From an uncultured Clostridia bacterium (GTDB lineage: Bacteria; Bacillota; Clostridia; Oscillospirales; Acutalibacteraceae): a stretch of 64,000 nt of DNA. Every line of letters starts with the position of its first letter. Position 1 is the first letter of the stretch. Of the stretch, positions 46,701 to 55,529 are shown piece by piece. The stretch spans positions 18,676-82,675 of the forward strand of contig CALWIZ010000008.1 of assembly GCA_944380885.1 (NCBI GenBank), read 5' to 3'. Position numbers and translations under genes: made by a program. The notes beneath the pieces were generated by a model. That model was not told where the DNA came from, did not search any database, and was given only the letters and a program-made list of their open reading frames with translations.

Positions 46701-46858
46701 CGTTTCGATAATTTTTCAAATTGAGAGTCAAATTCAGAAGAAACTTCGTATTCTACAATTTTATCACGAAGGATCAATTGTGTTTTATCAAAAAAAACAC
46801 TTGACTTTAACTTTTTATACGCTTGTTGAAGAAGCGAACAATATTTAATTTCTGTCAT
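43736..46858 (-). CDS. Reverse transcriptase-nitrilase fusion (DRT type 1/UG1-like)
   Basis: A 1,040-residue protein. The N-terminal half is a reverse transcriptase: motif A with D187 in LMLDFQRFF, motif B around VLPIGFYPSNVLSNF (about 256-270) and motif C YVDD at 291-294. A linker region (about 340-720) follows. The C-terminal part is a C-N hydrolase (nitrilase): E795 in VLPEGYLP, K861/K862 in FHKKVYIAP and C901 in YCCYELSS. This fusion is the hallmark of the UG1/DRT1 anti-phage reverse transcriptases (known from published defence-RT families). All catalytic residues look intact. The gene is much more AT-rich than recQ, which precedes it by 48 bp. Confidence 0.92.
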   Translation of the reverse strand: MTEIKYCSLLQQAYKKLKSSVFFDKTQLILRDKIVEYEVSSEFDSQFEKLSKRMESEDWEDIINSIGFISYPKSIKNQSKKGFISNWNNNVAEVNKLQYFLDMNVEGYILGIVWLLVVGNKIDDKIYEHSYGNRIRKNLLDDKGQSTYSPYLFEPYFQQYENWRDTALNYAQKSLNKNQDVVILMLDFQRFFYQVDISQKELTYFVDAIINDEDCQLNDEYKELAIRLTRFIWNVIERYSNTLRKECPNLIENRNVLPIGFYPSNVLSNFALSKFDDALINGWNPIYYGRYVDDIIIVEKVEKNSYIYKEAKAGKLTADEVIQHYLTNCNAWQKKDCCCKDNMNNGLLLIPEKSTDETNEEKSNSDDSKEIIYTVNPTYNQFVKSKILVQQEKVKIFYFNSAQSDALLSCFKEKLYKNKSEFRFLPEDEAVFQNDDYTEIFSLNEKDGPNKLRGVDNIAIDKFRLSKYLGKYMRVSGLIHDKLEKQFDADIEKIFTNQVTIENYLVWEKVLEILIINDKFDTYLKFVKHIMHAINKINIVDTEGNLRKLHSTLYKILASCIYRTLSLSWGKESERVQQKIEELSSDVFGVEFSELKIHHMKKSYCKTRMCDKYAMPVLIDGFLDGNNDTIFDDQSLNCTNFETIKNSNYIFDYFDDYNRDYMFYPYLITMNDLTIYGILKKLKYQNGDLNDKDIKDYKKRYLELNYCNYSDDSSINKIVKAKSINLTGKKAVAIKVESKKLDNIKIAIANTILRESDFEKVLNDCPNRTYQRYKQLTETVNEAIRCKADMLVLPEGYLPFEWLPILARTCAKNQIAIVTGIEHLKFKSNDDTTNPSINNLTAVVLPFVEDDYKFSYIHFHKKVYIAPHEKEKIESYGCKVREGEGYELYDWNNFWFSVYCCYELSSISDRSIFQSYIDALIAVEWNKDTNYYSNIVESLSRDLHCFCIQVNTSEFGDSRITRPSKTEERDILKVKGGRNSAVLIDTIDISGLREFQIKGNVLQAKSPDSRYYKQTPPTFDSNIAKQKQQCALWNEFDSKA

Positions 46859-46906
46859 AGTTTTTAATTACTCCCAGCATACATTTTCATTCTATATTTT
46901 AGAATG

Positions 46907-48724
46907 TTAATTGTCATTTTCACTATCAAACCCGACAATGACATCAATAAATTCCTTGCCATATTTATCAAGCTTTGCTTTGCCTACACCTGAGACTCCT
47001 AGGAATTCATCTGGGGTATGAGGACATTTTTTGCACATATCCATAAGCGTAGCGTCCGAAAAGACGATATATGCAGGCACATTTTGTTTTGCGGCAATCT
47101 TTTTTCTCAGTTGTTTGAGAGCATCTAACATAGTTGAGTTGAAATTATTGCCTGCATCTACTGACTTTTTCTCCTGTTGCTTTACAATCTTCATCAGCAA
47201 AGAAATGTTACTGTGCAAAACATTATGACTTGCCGAAGTCAGTTTCAAAACCGGATATTCTGAGCCATGCACAATAATATAGCCTTTTTCATCAAGGTAA
47301 TCAACTATATCTCGAACACGCTTTTCAGTTTGATCTGACATAAGTCCGTATGTCGACTGCTTATCCAGACCTAACGATAACAACCGCGCATTTTTGCTTC
47401 CACGCAATATATCAATTATCATTTTTTTGCCGAAACGCTGTCCGGTCTTTGCTATACAGGATAATATCTTTTGAGCATCTATAGTAATGTCCACAGTCTC
47501 AAAATTAGATAAACAATGAGAACAATTCCCGCAGTATGTGCTGCTTTTTTCTCCAAAATATTTAAGCATATAATGGCGCAAGCAATCACTTGTTGTACTG
47601 TAAAATGTCATGTATTTCAGTCGATCCAAATCGCGTTTGCGAACGATACGCTGTTCGTCTTCAGTCAGATTTGGATTTGGCTCAGTATTTTCAATTAAGA
47701 ATTGATTTGTCCGAACATCCTGTGGAGCATACAGCAATATACAATCGGCATTTTCTCCGTCACGCCCGGCTCTTCCAGCTTCCTGATAATAGCTCTCAAT
47801 ATTTTTCGGCATATTATAATGAATGACGAAAGCCACATTAGATTTATCTATACCCATACCGAAAGCATTAGTAGCTACCATAATCGGTTTGCGGTCATAG
47901 ACAAAATCATCCTGATTGATTCTGCGCTCATCTTCTGATAATCCGGCATGATATCTCGTTGCAGAAAATCCGTTGTCCAGCAGCAGAAGGTACACATCTT
48001 CAACTGTCTTTCTTGTAGCGCAATATATGATCCCGGATCTACCGGATCGTTCCTGCACCAACTCAAGAAGTTTGATCGGTTTTGAATTCGGTTTCTCGAC
48101 ACCGAAGAATAAATTCGGGCGGTCAAAACCTGTAGTGATCATAAATGGATTATGAAGCTGCAATATTCTTGCTATATCCGCCTTTACTTCATCAGTAGCG
48201 GTTGCTGTAAATGCTCCGACTATCGGGCGGCGTGAAAGAGAGGAAATAAATTCGGTGATTTTTAGATAACTCGGTCTGAAGTCCTGCCCCCATTGTGATA
48301 CACAGTGAGCCTCATCTACCGCAATCAAGGAAATATTAACTTTTTCGCATACATCTAAAAATTCAGGTGTTGCAAGACGCTCAGGGGCTACATATATGAT
48401 TTTATATTTTCCGGCAACTGTGTTCTTAAGAACCTTTGCGTATTGATTGGGTGACAAGGAGCTGTTGATATAGGCGGCTGCAACGCCAGACTGAACAAGG
48501 GATCCGACTTGATCCTTCATTAGAGATATCAACGGCGAAACAACAATAGTTACACCATCAAATATCAATGCCGGAACTTGGTAACAAACAGATTTTCCCG
48601 CTCCCGTCGGCATAATGCAAAGAACATCCTTACCTGAAAGAAGAGAATCCACTATTTGCTCCTGTCCCGCACGGTAAGAATCGTGTCCAAAGTATTCTTT
48701 TAAAACACTGAATTTATCTTTCAT
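46907..48724 (-). CDS. recQ: ATP-dependent DNA helicase RecQ
   Basis: A 605-residue 3'-5' helicase. Walker A MPTGAGKSVCYQVPA (about 48-54), motif II VDEAHCVSQWGQDFRPSY (Asp-Glu-Ala-His), motif III AFTATAT, motif VI QEAGRAGRDG, a zinc site with CGNCSHCL and a C-terminal HRDC domain (LDALKQLRKKIAAKQNVPAY). Full RecQ architecture. It lies between Res and the reverse transcriptase. The host chromosome will have its own repair helicases, so this copy is defence-island cargo. Start at 48724 after AAGAGGA. Confidence 0.94.
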   Translation of the reverse strand: MKDKFSVLKEYFGHDSYRAGQEQIVDSLLSGKDVLCIMPTGAGKSVCYQVPALIFDGVTIVVSPLISLMKDQVGSLVQSGVAAAYINSSLSPNQYAKVLKNTVAGKYKIIYVAPERLATPEFLDVCEKVNISLIAVDEAHCVSQWGQDFRPSYLKITEFISSLSRRPIVGAFTATATDEVKADIARILQLHNPFMITTGFDRPNLFFGVEKPNSKPIKLLELVQERSGRSGIIYCATRKTVEDVYLLLLDNGFSATRYHAGLSEDERRINQDDFVYDRKPIMVATNAFGMGIDKSNVAFVIHYNMPKNIESYYQEAGRAGRDGENADCILLYAPQDVRTNQFLIENTEPNPNLTEDEQRIVRKRDLDRLKYMTFYSTTSDCLRHYMLKYFGEKSSTYCGNCSHCLSNFETVDITIDAQKILSCIAKTGQRFGKKMIIDILRGSKNARLLSLGLDKQSTYGLMSDQTEKRVRDIVDYLDEKGYIIVHGSEYPVLKLTSASHNVLHSNISLLMKIVKQQEKKSVDAGNNFNSTMLDALKQLRKKIAAKQNVPAYIVFSDATLMDMCKKCPHTPDEFLGVSGVGKAKLDKYGKEFIDVIVGFDSENDN

Positions 48725-48740
48725 TAACAATCCTCTTTTA

Positions 48741-51700
48741 TCACAACGTAGACTTTAATTCATTCCAGTCCGTGGCAACCTGCAATTCAATTCCATTATC
48801 CAAAGCCTCAAAGTGCTTTTTGCCACAGTGTATTTTCAGCTGTTCGCGTGTGCGCAGATCCATAAAGCTGGTGCTACCTTTGGTTTCCAAAACAAAGTAC
48901 AGTTTTTCCTCGCCGTTCTTGGTCAAATACACCGCCCAGTCGGGGTTATAGGTTCCAATCGGTGTTTCGATTTTGAATCGGTCGGGAATTTTGAAAAACA
49001 TCTTTACATCAGGATCGTTATCAAGCGCCACAGCGAAGGGACGCTCGATAGAGCTGCTGTCATAAACGATATAGTCATATACACTGTGATCCACCTTAAC
49101 GGCATTGCGGTCAAGATTTGCAATAAATTCCTCGGTATCAAATATTTCCTGAGCGTAATACTCCTGTCCGTCCAGTTTGATATAACTGATACCGTCGATT
49201 GCCAGCGCATGACGGTTATTCTTTATAATTTCCGTAGCTCTCTCCAAAAATGTTTCGGGGTTATTCAGAAAATCGCCCAGCCGTCCGCTTCGGACCAGGA
49301 TTTCATTCACAGTTGCAGGCGTGAGCAGCGTTTCGTCACTGATTGCGGTAATCAGATCGGGCAATGACTGATAGGAATCCGCTATATCCACTGTCCGCAT
49401 TTCACGTTCCGTATGCGAGATGCCCGCATTCTCAATATGAATATCCGCTGTTTGTGAGACAAGCCGCGTCTTGGGAATGGCAGGCATGTCCTTCAGTGCT
49501 TTGACAGAGTTTTCAATCAACATATCCGTATCAATAGAAACACGGTACGCTGTTTTTTGCTTAATCTTGCTCCACAGCTCTAAAAACTCCGGCGATATCA
49601 TAACCTGTTTGTTAATGCGTACAACGACATCCCTTGAAGCGTCGCGCACAGGCGGTTTGCGGTCGGCATTTGTAATAATGCTCTCAAAACGCTGTCTTGC
49701 CGCTTCGTACTTTTCAGGCAGATCCAGCGTCCCGTTTTTGAGGGCGTTTTTCATCGTGTCTTTCATTTTGCCGGAACCAGTGATATAGCCTTTACTCTCA
49801 AAATGCGCCATCAGTTCCTGCGCGTCTTCGTAAGTAACCTCTTTTTCCTCTGTCACGGTTTCGGTATAAGTCAGATTTGCGATATTGGACGGCTCAATAA
49901 TGTCCTCGGATTTTTCGATTATCTGAACAATCTGTTCTTTGACAGGTTCCAGTTCTGGCGGCAATTCAACTGTTTTTTCTGTCACAGCCTGCTCGAGCGT
50001 TTCAGTAATTTTGCCGTTGTCGTCTATGTAACCTTTTATTTCAAAAAGGCTGATCAAATCCTGTGCTTGTACGCATGTGATTTGTTTCTCAACGGTTTTC
50101 TTTTCTTCATAAACCATTCCGGCAAACAAATCCAGCTGCAATACACCGAATTTTACGCCCGTTTCATCCTCAATTTCCTTTTGCAAGGTATCGGCAAACT
50201 CTGCAAAGCTTTCGTTTGCCATAACGTGCAGGATGTTGATATTCTTATCTTCAACACGATCTCCATCCTGATTCACACAGAGACGCAAACCCCGTCCAAC
50301 CTTTTGGCGGCAGGTAAAGGTAGATTTCTGATCGATCAGCGTGCAGACTTGGAACACATTGGGATTATCCCAGCCTTCTTTGAGCGCCGAATGAGAGAAG
50401 ATAAACCGCAGCGGGCATTCAAAGCTGAGCAGCCATTCCTTATCGCGCATAATGGTGTTATAGGTGTCATCGTCTGCCAGCGTATCGCCTTTGGTATCCT
50501 TCAAGCGCCCTTTTTTGTCTTGAGAAAAGTAGCCGTTATGTACTTTAGAAACATCTGCGGCGAACCGCTCCCGAATCGGTGCATATTTCGGTTTTGCAAG
50601 CAGTTCAAGATAACATTCCTCAAACATCTGCGCATAGATGCCGGGCGTGCCGTCCTCATGGCGGTACTTGTCCACCTTATCGATAAAGAACAGCGACAGC
50701 ACTTTGATTCCCTTGTCAGTGTACCGCAACTCCTTATCCAAATGCGCTTCAATGGTACGACGAATTTGAGCCCGTTTGACGATGTTCTCATCAATATCGC
50801 CAATAGCTTTTCCCAGTGCGACTTCCTCGGAATTACCAAATTCAATATGTTCGTATTCCGGTGTACAGTCAATTCCGGCAATAGAATACCCCTCATAAAG
50901 CTCACGCTCACCGGAAAGCAGGAATAAGTCGTCCCCCGGTTTAACTGTGACCGTTTTACGGGACACCGTACCGTCCTTGCCTCTCACATCCATTTCTATT
51001 TTCGCCCGGAATCCCTTATCGTTTGATACGGACACTAACCGCACATACGGCTGATTGAATCCCCCGGATACCTGATTGGAGGAAACGGAAATCTGCTTGA
51101 CAAGTCCCATTTGATAAGCGTCCACAGGCGTCAAACGATAAAGCAGATTAATTTTTTCTCTGTGCGTTGCAGAATAGCGCAGTATGCATAGAGGATTCAG
51201 TGAAGCAATCGCTTCTTTCGCTTTAGCCGTATTGTCAACGCTTTGCGGCTCATCGATGATGACAATCGGATTTGTGTCCTGGATATATCGCATAGCGGTT
51301 TCGCCATTGAGCTTGTCCTGCGCCTGATTGATGATATTTTCTGCCTTTTTGAATGCGTCAATATTGATGATCATAATTTCAATATTGGCACTGGTGGCAA
51401 ACTGCCGTACATCGGATAGTTTTGCGGAATTATAGATAAAATATCGGCATGGGACGTTATCATATTGCAGCCCAAAATGCTCCTTTGTAATCTCAAAGGA
51501 TTTGTATACGCCCTCTCGAATAGCAACGGACGGCACAACGATGATGAATTTCGTGAATCCGTATTTGCGGTTCAGTTCAAAAATGGTTTTTGTATACACA
51601 TATGTTTTGCCCGTACCGGTTTCCATTTCGATGCAAAATTGGCAGCGTGACGCTGCGCCCACATCGCCTTCGGCGGCATGCAACTCGGTCATAGGTAATT

Positions 51701-51911
51701 TATTTTGCTTCTGAACGGCGTGCATATTATCGGATATTGCTTTCTCGTCTATGTACAGCGCGTTTCCAATTCCCAAATCATTCATCAGAGAAAGCTGTTT
51801 TTCTTCCACCACCGAAAAGGTGCTGCGTGTTTTTTCCTGTCCGGCGAACAGATCCACAACGGCGTTTACCGCATCGGTTTGAAAGTCTTGATTTTTAAAT
51901 TTGAGTTTCAT
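48741..51911 (-). CDS. res: Type III restriction enzyme, Res subunit
   Basis: A 1,056-residue helicase-nuclease. Walker A ETGTGKT is at about 97-103, motif II DEPQ at about 220-223, motif III YSATHREK at about 246-253 and motif VI QKVGRGLRLC at about 536-545. The C-terminal PD-(D/E)xK nuclease is seen as D991 (NPDWAVY) with E1009-T-K1011 (VLETKG). A tandem repeat of about 50 residues lies at 601-650 and 682-735 (each with a KGYI-type motif). It works with Mod to cut DNA at unmethylated sites after ATP-driven translocation. It starts 3 bp after orf204. Confidence 0.95.
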   Translation of the reverse strand: MKLKFKNQDFQTDAVNAVVDLFAGQEKTRSTFSVVEEKQLSLMNDLGIGNALYIDEKAISDNMHAVQKQNKLPMTELHAAEGDVGAASRCQFCIEMETGTGKTYVYTKTIFELNRKYGFTKFIIVVPSVAIREGVYKSFEITKEHFGLQYDNVPCRYFIYNSAKLSDVRQFATSANIEIMIINIDAFKKAENIINQAQDKLNGETAMRYIQDTNPIVIIDEPQSVDNTAKAKEAIASLNPLCILRYSATHREKINLLYRLTPVDAYQMGLVKQISVSSNQVSGGFNQPYVRLVSVSNDKGFRAKIEMDVRGKDGTVSRKTVTVKPGDDLFLLSGERELYEGYSIAGIDCTPEYEHIEFGNSEEVALGKAIGDIDENIVKRAQIRRTIEAHLDKELRYTDKGIKVLSLFFIDKVDKYRHEDGTPGIYAQMFEECYLELLAKPKYAPIRERFAADVSKVHNGYFSQDKKGRLKDTKGDTLADDDTYNTIMRDKEWLLSFECPLRFIFSHSALKEGWDNPNVFQVCTLIDQKSTFTCRQKVGRGLRLCVNQDGDRVEDKNINILHVMANESFAEFADTLQKEIEDETGVKFGVLQLDLFAGMVYEEKKTVEKQITCVQAQDLISLFEIKGYIDDNGKITETLEQAVTEKTVELPPELEPVKEQIVQIIEKSEDIIEPSNIANLTYTETVTEEKEVTYEDAQELMAHFESKGYITGSGKMKDTMKNALKNGTLDLPEKYEAARQRFESIITNADRKPPVRDASRDVVVRINKQVMISPEFLELWSKIKQKTAYRVSIDTDMLIENSVKALKDMPAIPKTRLVSQTADIHIENAGISHTEREMRTVDIADSYQSLPDLITAISDETLLTPATVNEILVRSGRLGDFLNNPETFLERATEIIKNNRHALAIDGISYIKLDGQEYYAQEIFDTEEFIANLDRNAVKVDHSVYDYIVYDSSSIERPFAVALDNDPDVKMFFKIPDRFKIETPIGTYNPDWAVYLTKNGEEKLYFVLETKGSTSFMDLRTREQLKIHCGKKHFEALDNGIELQVATDWNELKSTL

Positions 51912-51914
51912 AAA

Positions 51915-52529
51915 TCAGCCGCCTATCTTCATAATTAACGGTAACAACGCAATTCCCACATCTACGCTTTTATCCGCAAGCCATGTGAGTATTGGTTTAA
52001 TTTTTTGCCATTTAGTTTTTTTAGGCTCTTTCAACTCAACTATTGCTTTAATCTCATCGATTTTAGTCAACGTCTCTTGTGTTTCGCCTTCTGACAAGCC
52101 TGTCATTTCCTCGATCTGCCGTCTAACATCCTCAAATGTGATATTTATTGTCTGTGTTTGTGTGGCAGTCAAATTGTTTTGAATTTCAATGCCATTTCCG
52201 CTTGTAGTATGTATTTTACTTCTATACCCAAAATTTTTAAATGCAGTTAACTTATTTTTCAACACAAAAAGATTATGACGCAAAGCATTTTCGCCCATTG
52301 AATCCACATCAAAAAAGTTTCCTTTAAAAAAGAATTCATACATATCCGACCCAATATCCGCAAGGTGAGAAGCATATTTTGCGGTAAGTTCAATATGAAG
52401 TCTTTTCCATTCTGCTTCATTATAAGAATCGTTGAGTAAGGCTTCACATTTTTGAATGTCCTCATCAACCATTTTGGTAAAAGGTGTAGACATATCTATA
52501 TTACTAATATCCATTCTTGCAGCTTCCAT
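51915..52529 (-). CDS. Unknown 204-residue protein between mod and res
   Basis: No family recognised. The N-terminal 110 residues are helical and acidic (VDEDIQKCEALLNDSYNEAEWKRL, LTAKYASHLADIG). A Thr/Gln-rich strand follows (IQNNLTATQTQTINITFEDV), then a helical part rich in Glu and a C-terminus with one hydrophobic stretch (VDVGIALLPLIMKIGG), which may touch membranes. AGGAGAG precedes the ATG. Being encoded within 13 bp of mod and 3 bp of res indicates that it belongs to the restriction unit, perhaps as an inhibitor, adaptor or back-up effector (inference). Confidence 0.7.
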   Translation of the reverse strand: MEAARMDISNIDMSTPFTKMVDEDIQKCEALLNDSYNEAEWKRLHIELTAKYASHLADIGSDMYEFFFKGNFFDVDSMGENALRHNLFVLKNKLTAFKNFGYRSKIHTTSGNGIEIQNNLTATQTQTINITFEDVRRQIEEMTGLSEGETQETLTKIDEIKAIVELKEPKKTKWQKIKPILTWLADKSVDVGIALLPLIMKIGG

Positions 52530-52542
52530 TTTGATACTCTCC

Positions 52543-54447
52543 TCATACTAATTTAAGTTCAATTCCCTTATCCCGCAAGATATAGTGGGCGTTTGCCATG
52601 GCGGTGTCGTCTTTGAAGCTGTCGCGGGCGATGATAAGCTTTGCCGGGGCGTATTCTGCCATTGCTTCCACATCTTCCGGTCGAACATCGTCTGCAAGGC
52701 AGATGAGCAATAGACAATCTTCGCCGACAGTATAAGCGGTCTTGCCGTTCACATCAATTTTGCCCACGCTGTATGTCAGTGGCACGCCCAATTTCAGCAT
52801 GATTTCATAAACCATGTCTATATCAGAACGGTCGAATTTAACACGGTGGATCATGCTGTTCATGCGGTCAAGCAGAATTTGCATATCGTCCTCTGTAACA
52901 GGTGTGCTGTCCCATGTTTTTAGGTTGGAAGTATCCAGCTTAAAAACTTTGAACCCTACATCAGGCAGAGTTTTTTCTTCTCCGCCGATTTGAATTTGCT
53001 TGTTCTGTTCTCCCACTTCGGTGAGGATTTTTGCACCTGCTCTGCGAATGCGTTCCTTGCCGATTTCGCAGATGTTTTTGTATCCGGCTTTATAGGCTTC
53101 GCTTTTTTCGTCGCACATTTCGGGCAGCTGCACCATAATAAACTGCCGGTTGCCGCCGTCCTCGGCGTTTAACTGCATCACCGCATGGGCAGTGGTTGCC
53201 GAACCGGAGAAGAAATCAAGGATGATGTCGTTGTCATCTTTTGATGTAATAGTAGCCATTTTCAAGAAGTGTTTTGTAAACTCAACTGGTTTTGGGAATC
53301 CAAAAAGTTTGCATTCAAATAGGGAAACAATCTCTTTTGTGCCGTCCTGAGTCATTCCCACTATATCTGGCAAATTGGTACTTGCGGGAATATACCCAAA
53401 TTTATTACCAGATTTTTCCATATCATCTTCTTTAAAATAACGCAAAGCCGGTTTTGATATATTTAAAAAGTCATAGTCTCCCGGAAAAACAATCCGGTTT
53501 TGGCTGTAATATTGTTCAAATGTTTCTTTTGTCACCGCCCAAGTTCGGTTCGGATTTGCCGGATATTCTTCTCCAGTTTTGGGATTGACAATTGTAAAGA
53601 AGCTATTGGGACGTTCACTTGCACTTGTTTGCTTAGTTAAATCGTGTATTCTCCATGGTCTCCCCGGGAGATCATCTGTTTCATAATATTTACGCGTTCC
53701 TCCTTCTAAACAGGCAACAAAGGCATCAGAACGCGCATAACATAATACCCATTCGTAATCCTGAGATATCCCGAACGGGACATCTGATTTTGCGGTCCTT
53801 TTTCTCCACGGAAACTGTCCTGCAAAGTTTTCTTCGCCAAAAGTTTCGTCACACAATCTTTTGAGGTTGGTGACCTCGTTGTCGTCAATGGAGATAAAGA
53901 TCACACCATCGTCCCGCAGGAGATTGGCGGCAAGGCGCAGGCGGGGATACATCATATTGAGCCAGTTGGTGTGATACCGTCCCATGGTTTCGGGGTTGCT
54001 TTTGGTGGTCTGCCGGGTCACTTCCTTGTACCGCGCCATCGGGTCGGCAAAATCGTCCTCATACACAAAGTCGTTGCCGGTATTGTATGGCGGATCGATA
54101 TAGATCATCTTTATCTTGCGGTAATAGGCGGTTTGCAGAAGCTTGAGCACCTCCAGATTGTCGCCCTCTATGTAAAGGTTTTGCGTGGTGTCAAAGTTCA
54201 CACTTTCTTCGGGGCATGGGCGCAGCGTACCGGTGGAACGCTTTTGCGCCAGCCGCAGACATTCCGCCTTACCTTTCCACTCAAACTTGTATTTTTCAAA
54301 ATCGTTGTCGATATATTCGCCGCAAAGGGATAGCAATTTGTCGATATCCAGCTTGCCCTCCGCAAAGCATTCGGGGAACGCTGCTTTCAGCTTGTCTATA
54401 TTGGTTTGTTCTATATCCATCGAAAGTCCGTCTATTATATTAGGCAT
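52543..54447 (-). CDS. mod: Type III DNA methyltransferase, Mod subunit
   Basis: A 634-residue adenine methyltransferase. Motif IV DPPYNTG is at 118-124 (start at 54447), and motif I FFSGSATTAH comes later (about 406-415), the beta-class order of type III Mod proteins. The target-recognition region lies between. It methylates the adenine of the Res recognition site and also specifies that site. The chosen ATG follows AAGGAG; a longer frame has no ribosome site. It follows the SIR2 gene after 34 bp. Confidence 0.95.
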   Translation of the reverse strand: MPNIIDGLSMDIEQTNIDKLKAAFPECFAEGKLDIDKLLSLCGEYIDNDFEKYKFEWKGKAECLRLAQKRSTGTLRPCPEESVNFDTTQNLYIEGDNLEVLKLLQTAYYRKIKMIYIDPPYNTGNDFVYEDDFADPMARYKEVTRQTTKSNPETMGRYHTNWLNMMYPRLRLAANLLRDDGVIFISIDDNEVTNLKRLCDETFGEENFAGQFPWRKRTAKSDVPFGISQDYEWVLCYARSDAFVACLEGGTRKYYETDDLPGRPWRIHDLTKQTSASERPNSFFTIVNPKTGEEYPANPNRTWAVTKETFEQYYSQNRIVFPGDYDFLNISKPALRYFKEDDMEKSGNKFGYIPASTNLPDIVGMTQDGTKEIVSLFECKLFGFPKPVEFTKHFLKMATITSKDDNDIILDFFSGSATTAHAVMQLNAEDGGNRQFIMVQLPEMCDEKSEAYKAGYKNICEIGKERIRRAGAKILTEVGEQNKQIQIGGEEKTLPDVGFKVFKLDTSNLKTWDSTPVTEDDMQILLDRMNSMIHRVKFDRSDIDMVYEIMLKLGVPLTYSVGKIDVNGKTAYTVGEDCLLLICLADDVRPEDVEAMAEYAPAKLIIARDSFKDDTAMANAHYILRDKGIELKLV

Positions 54448-54481
54448 TGTTTTGTTTCTCCTTAACACTAATTCTAAAATT

Positions 54482-55516
54482 CTAAAACGGCAAGTCAGGT
54501 TCTGGTAACTTGTTTCCAATGTATTCTACAGACAATGTGTTATCCAGAAAGTCTTTGGCTTTTTTATTTTCAATAATAATTCTATCGTTATTCTCATGTA
54601 ACTCGAGCCTGCAATTAATCCGATTCATTTCATCGCTAACATCGGTCACTGGACTTACGGAAATCAATTTTTTCTCTTTATTGTACTCCATAGCTTGACG
54701 AATCAGATCATTAATATGTGTATCGTTAAAGCTGTAACCTATCGTGATTATTATTTCGGCAGCTAAAACATATTTTCTGAATTCATAAAGATAAAATAGA
54801 TAGGGGTCAATTGCCTGCATTTTTATATCTGTGCCAAAAATTACATCCGGCGTAATACCTTGCTGCTGAGATATTCTAAGCTGATCATTGCTTCTTTCCC
54901 AATTTATTGAACCATGAAGCTTATACAAATAAATTGCTGTTTCTTCATCATCTTCTGCTCGCATAAAACGATTTCCATCCCAAGGATGATCGTCTGAAAA
55001 TCCAGTCTCCACTTTACAATCCACATTATTCTCTAAACAAAGGTCATAGTTTAATGAAAAAATACGCAAAGCAAAATTAAGACTCTTTTGAAATGTCTCG
55101 AAATTTTTATAATACGATGCATTTCTATATGTAGTAAGTGTTACCCATCCTGGTAATTCCTTTTGAATTAAATTGATGAGGGATTTTATGTTTTTGAATT
55201 GGGGCCCCGCCAACTCGATTAAATCATTTGTATAGCCATTTACAAATGGATACAAGTGCGTTTTTTTATGTTCTGCTAACGCATGCAATGTAACAAGAAG
55301 AGACTCAATATTGAAATCTTGGTTTTGTTCAGATAACTTACTACCATACTCCATCGTATATCTCACATATTTATAAAGTGGATATAAATCATCTTTATAT
55401 GAAGTGGAGAGCAATTTTTCTAATTTTACAATCATGTCTTTGGAAATAGGAACACTAGCATCGTAACTACACCCTGCTCCTAATAAGAATACTACTGATT
55501 TTTCACCAACGCTCAT
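54482..55516 (-). CDS. SIR2-family NADase-like effector
   Basis: A 344-residue SIR2_2-type protein. Catalytic and NAD-binding marks: GAGCS (13-17), N156 in SLNYD, H201 in LHGSINW and IGYSFNDTHIN near the C-terminus. In several defence systems (Thoeris ThsA, DSR, SIR2-Argonaute pairs) such domains destroy NAD+ on phage infection. There is no APAZ domain fused to it, unlike SPARSA SIR2 proteins. It follows the Argonaute after 13 bp with AGGGAG as ribosome site. Very AT-rich like its partner, in contrast to mod. Confidence 0.9.
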   Translation of the reverse strand: MSVGEKSVVFLLGAGCSYDASVPISKDMIVKLEKLLSTSYKDDLYPLYKYVRYTMEYGSKLSEQNQDFNIESLLVTLHALAEHKKTHLYPFVNGYTNDLIELAGPQFKNIKSLINLIQKELPGWVTLTTYRNASYYKNFETFQKSLNFALRIFSLNYDLCLENNVDCKVETGFSDDHPWDGNRFMRAEDDEETAIYLYKLHGSINWERSNDQLRISQQQGITPDVIFGTDIKMQAIDPYLFYLYEFRKYVLAAEIIITIGYSFNDTHINDLIRQAMEYNKEKKLISVSPVTDVSDEMNRINCRLELHENNDRIIIENKKAKDFLDNTLSVEYIGNKLPEPDLPF

Positions 55517-55529
55517 TTCTATTTCTCCC

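Noticed and set aside
43736..46858. Retron or group II intron explanation for the reverse transcriptase
   Set aside because: There is no msr/msd-like inverted repeat next to it, no intron-type maturase domain, and the fused nitrilase points to UG1/DRT1.
49803..50927. 374-codon plus-strand frame opposite res
   Set aside because: It is antisense of the Res helicase; the Phe-rich composition is a mirror effect.
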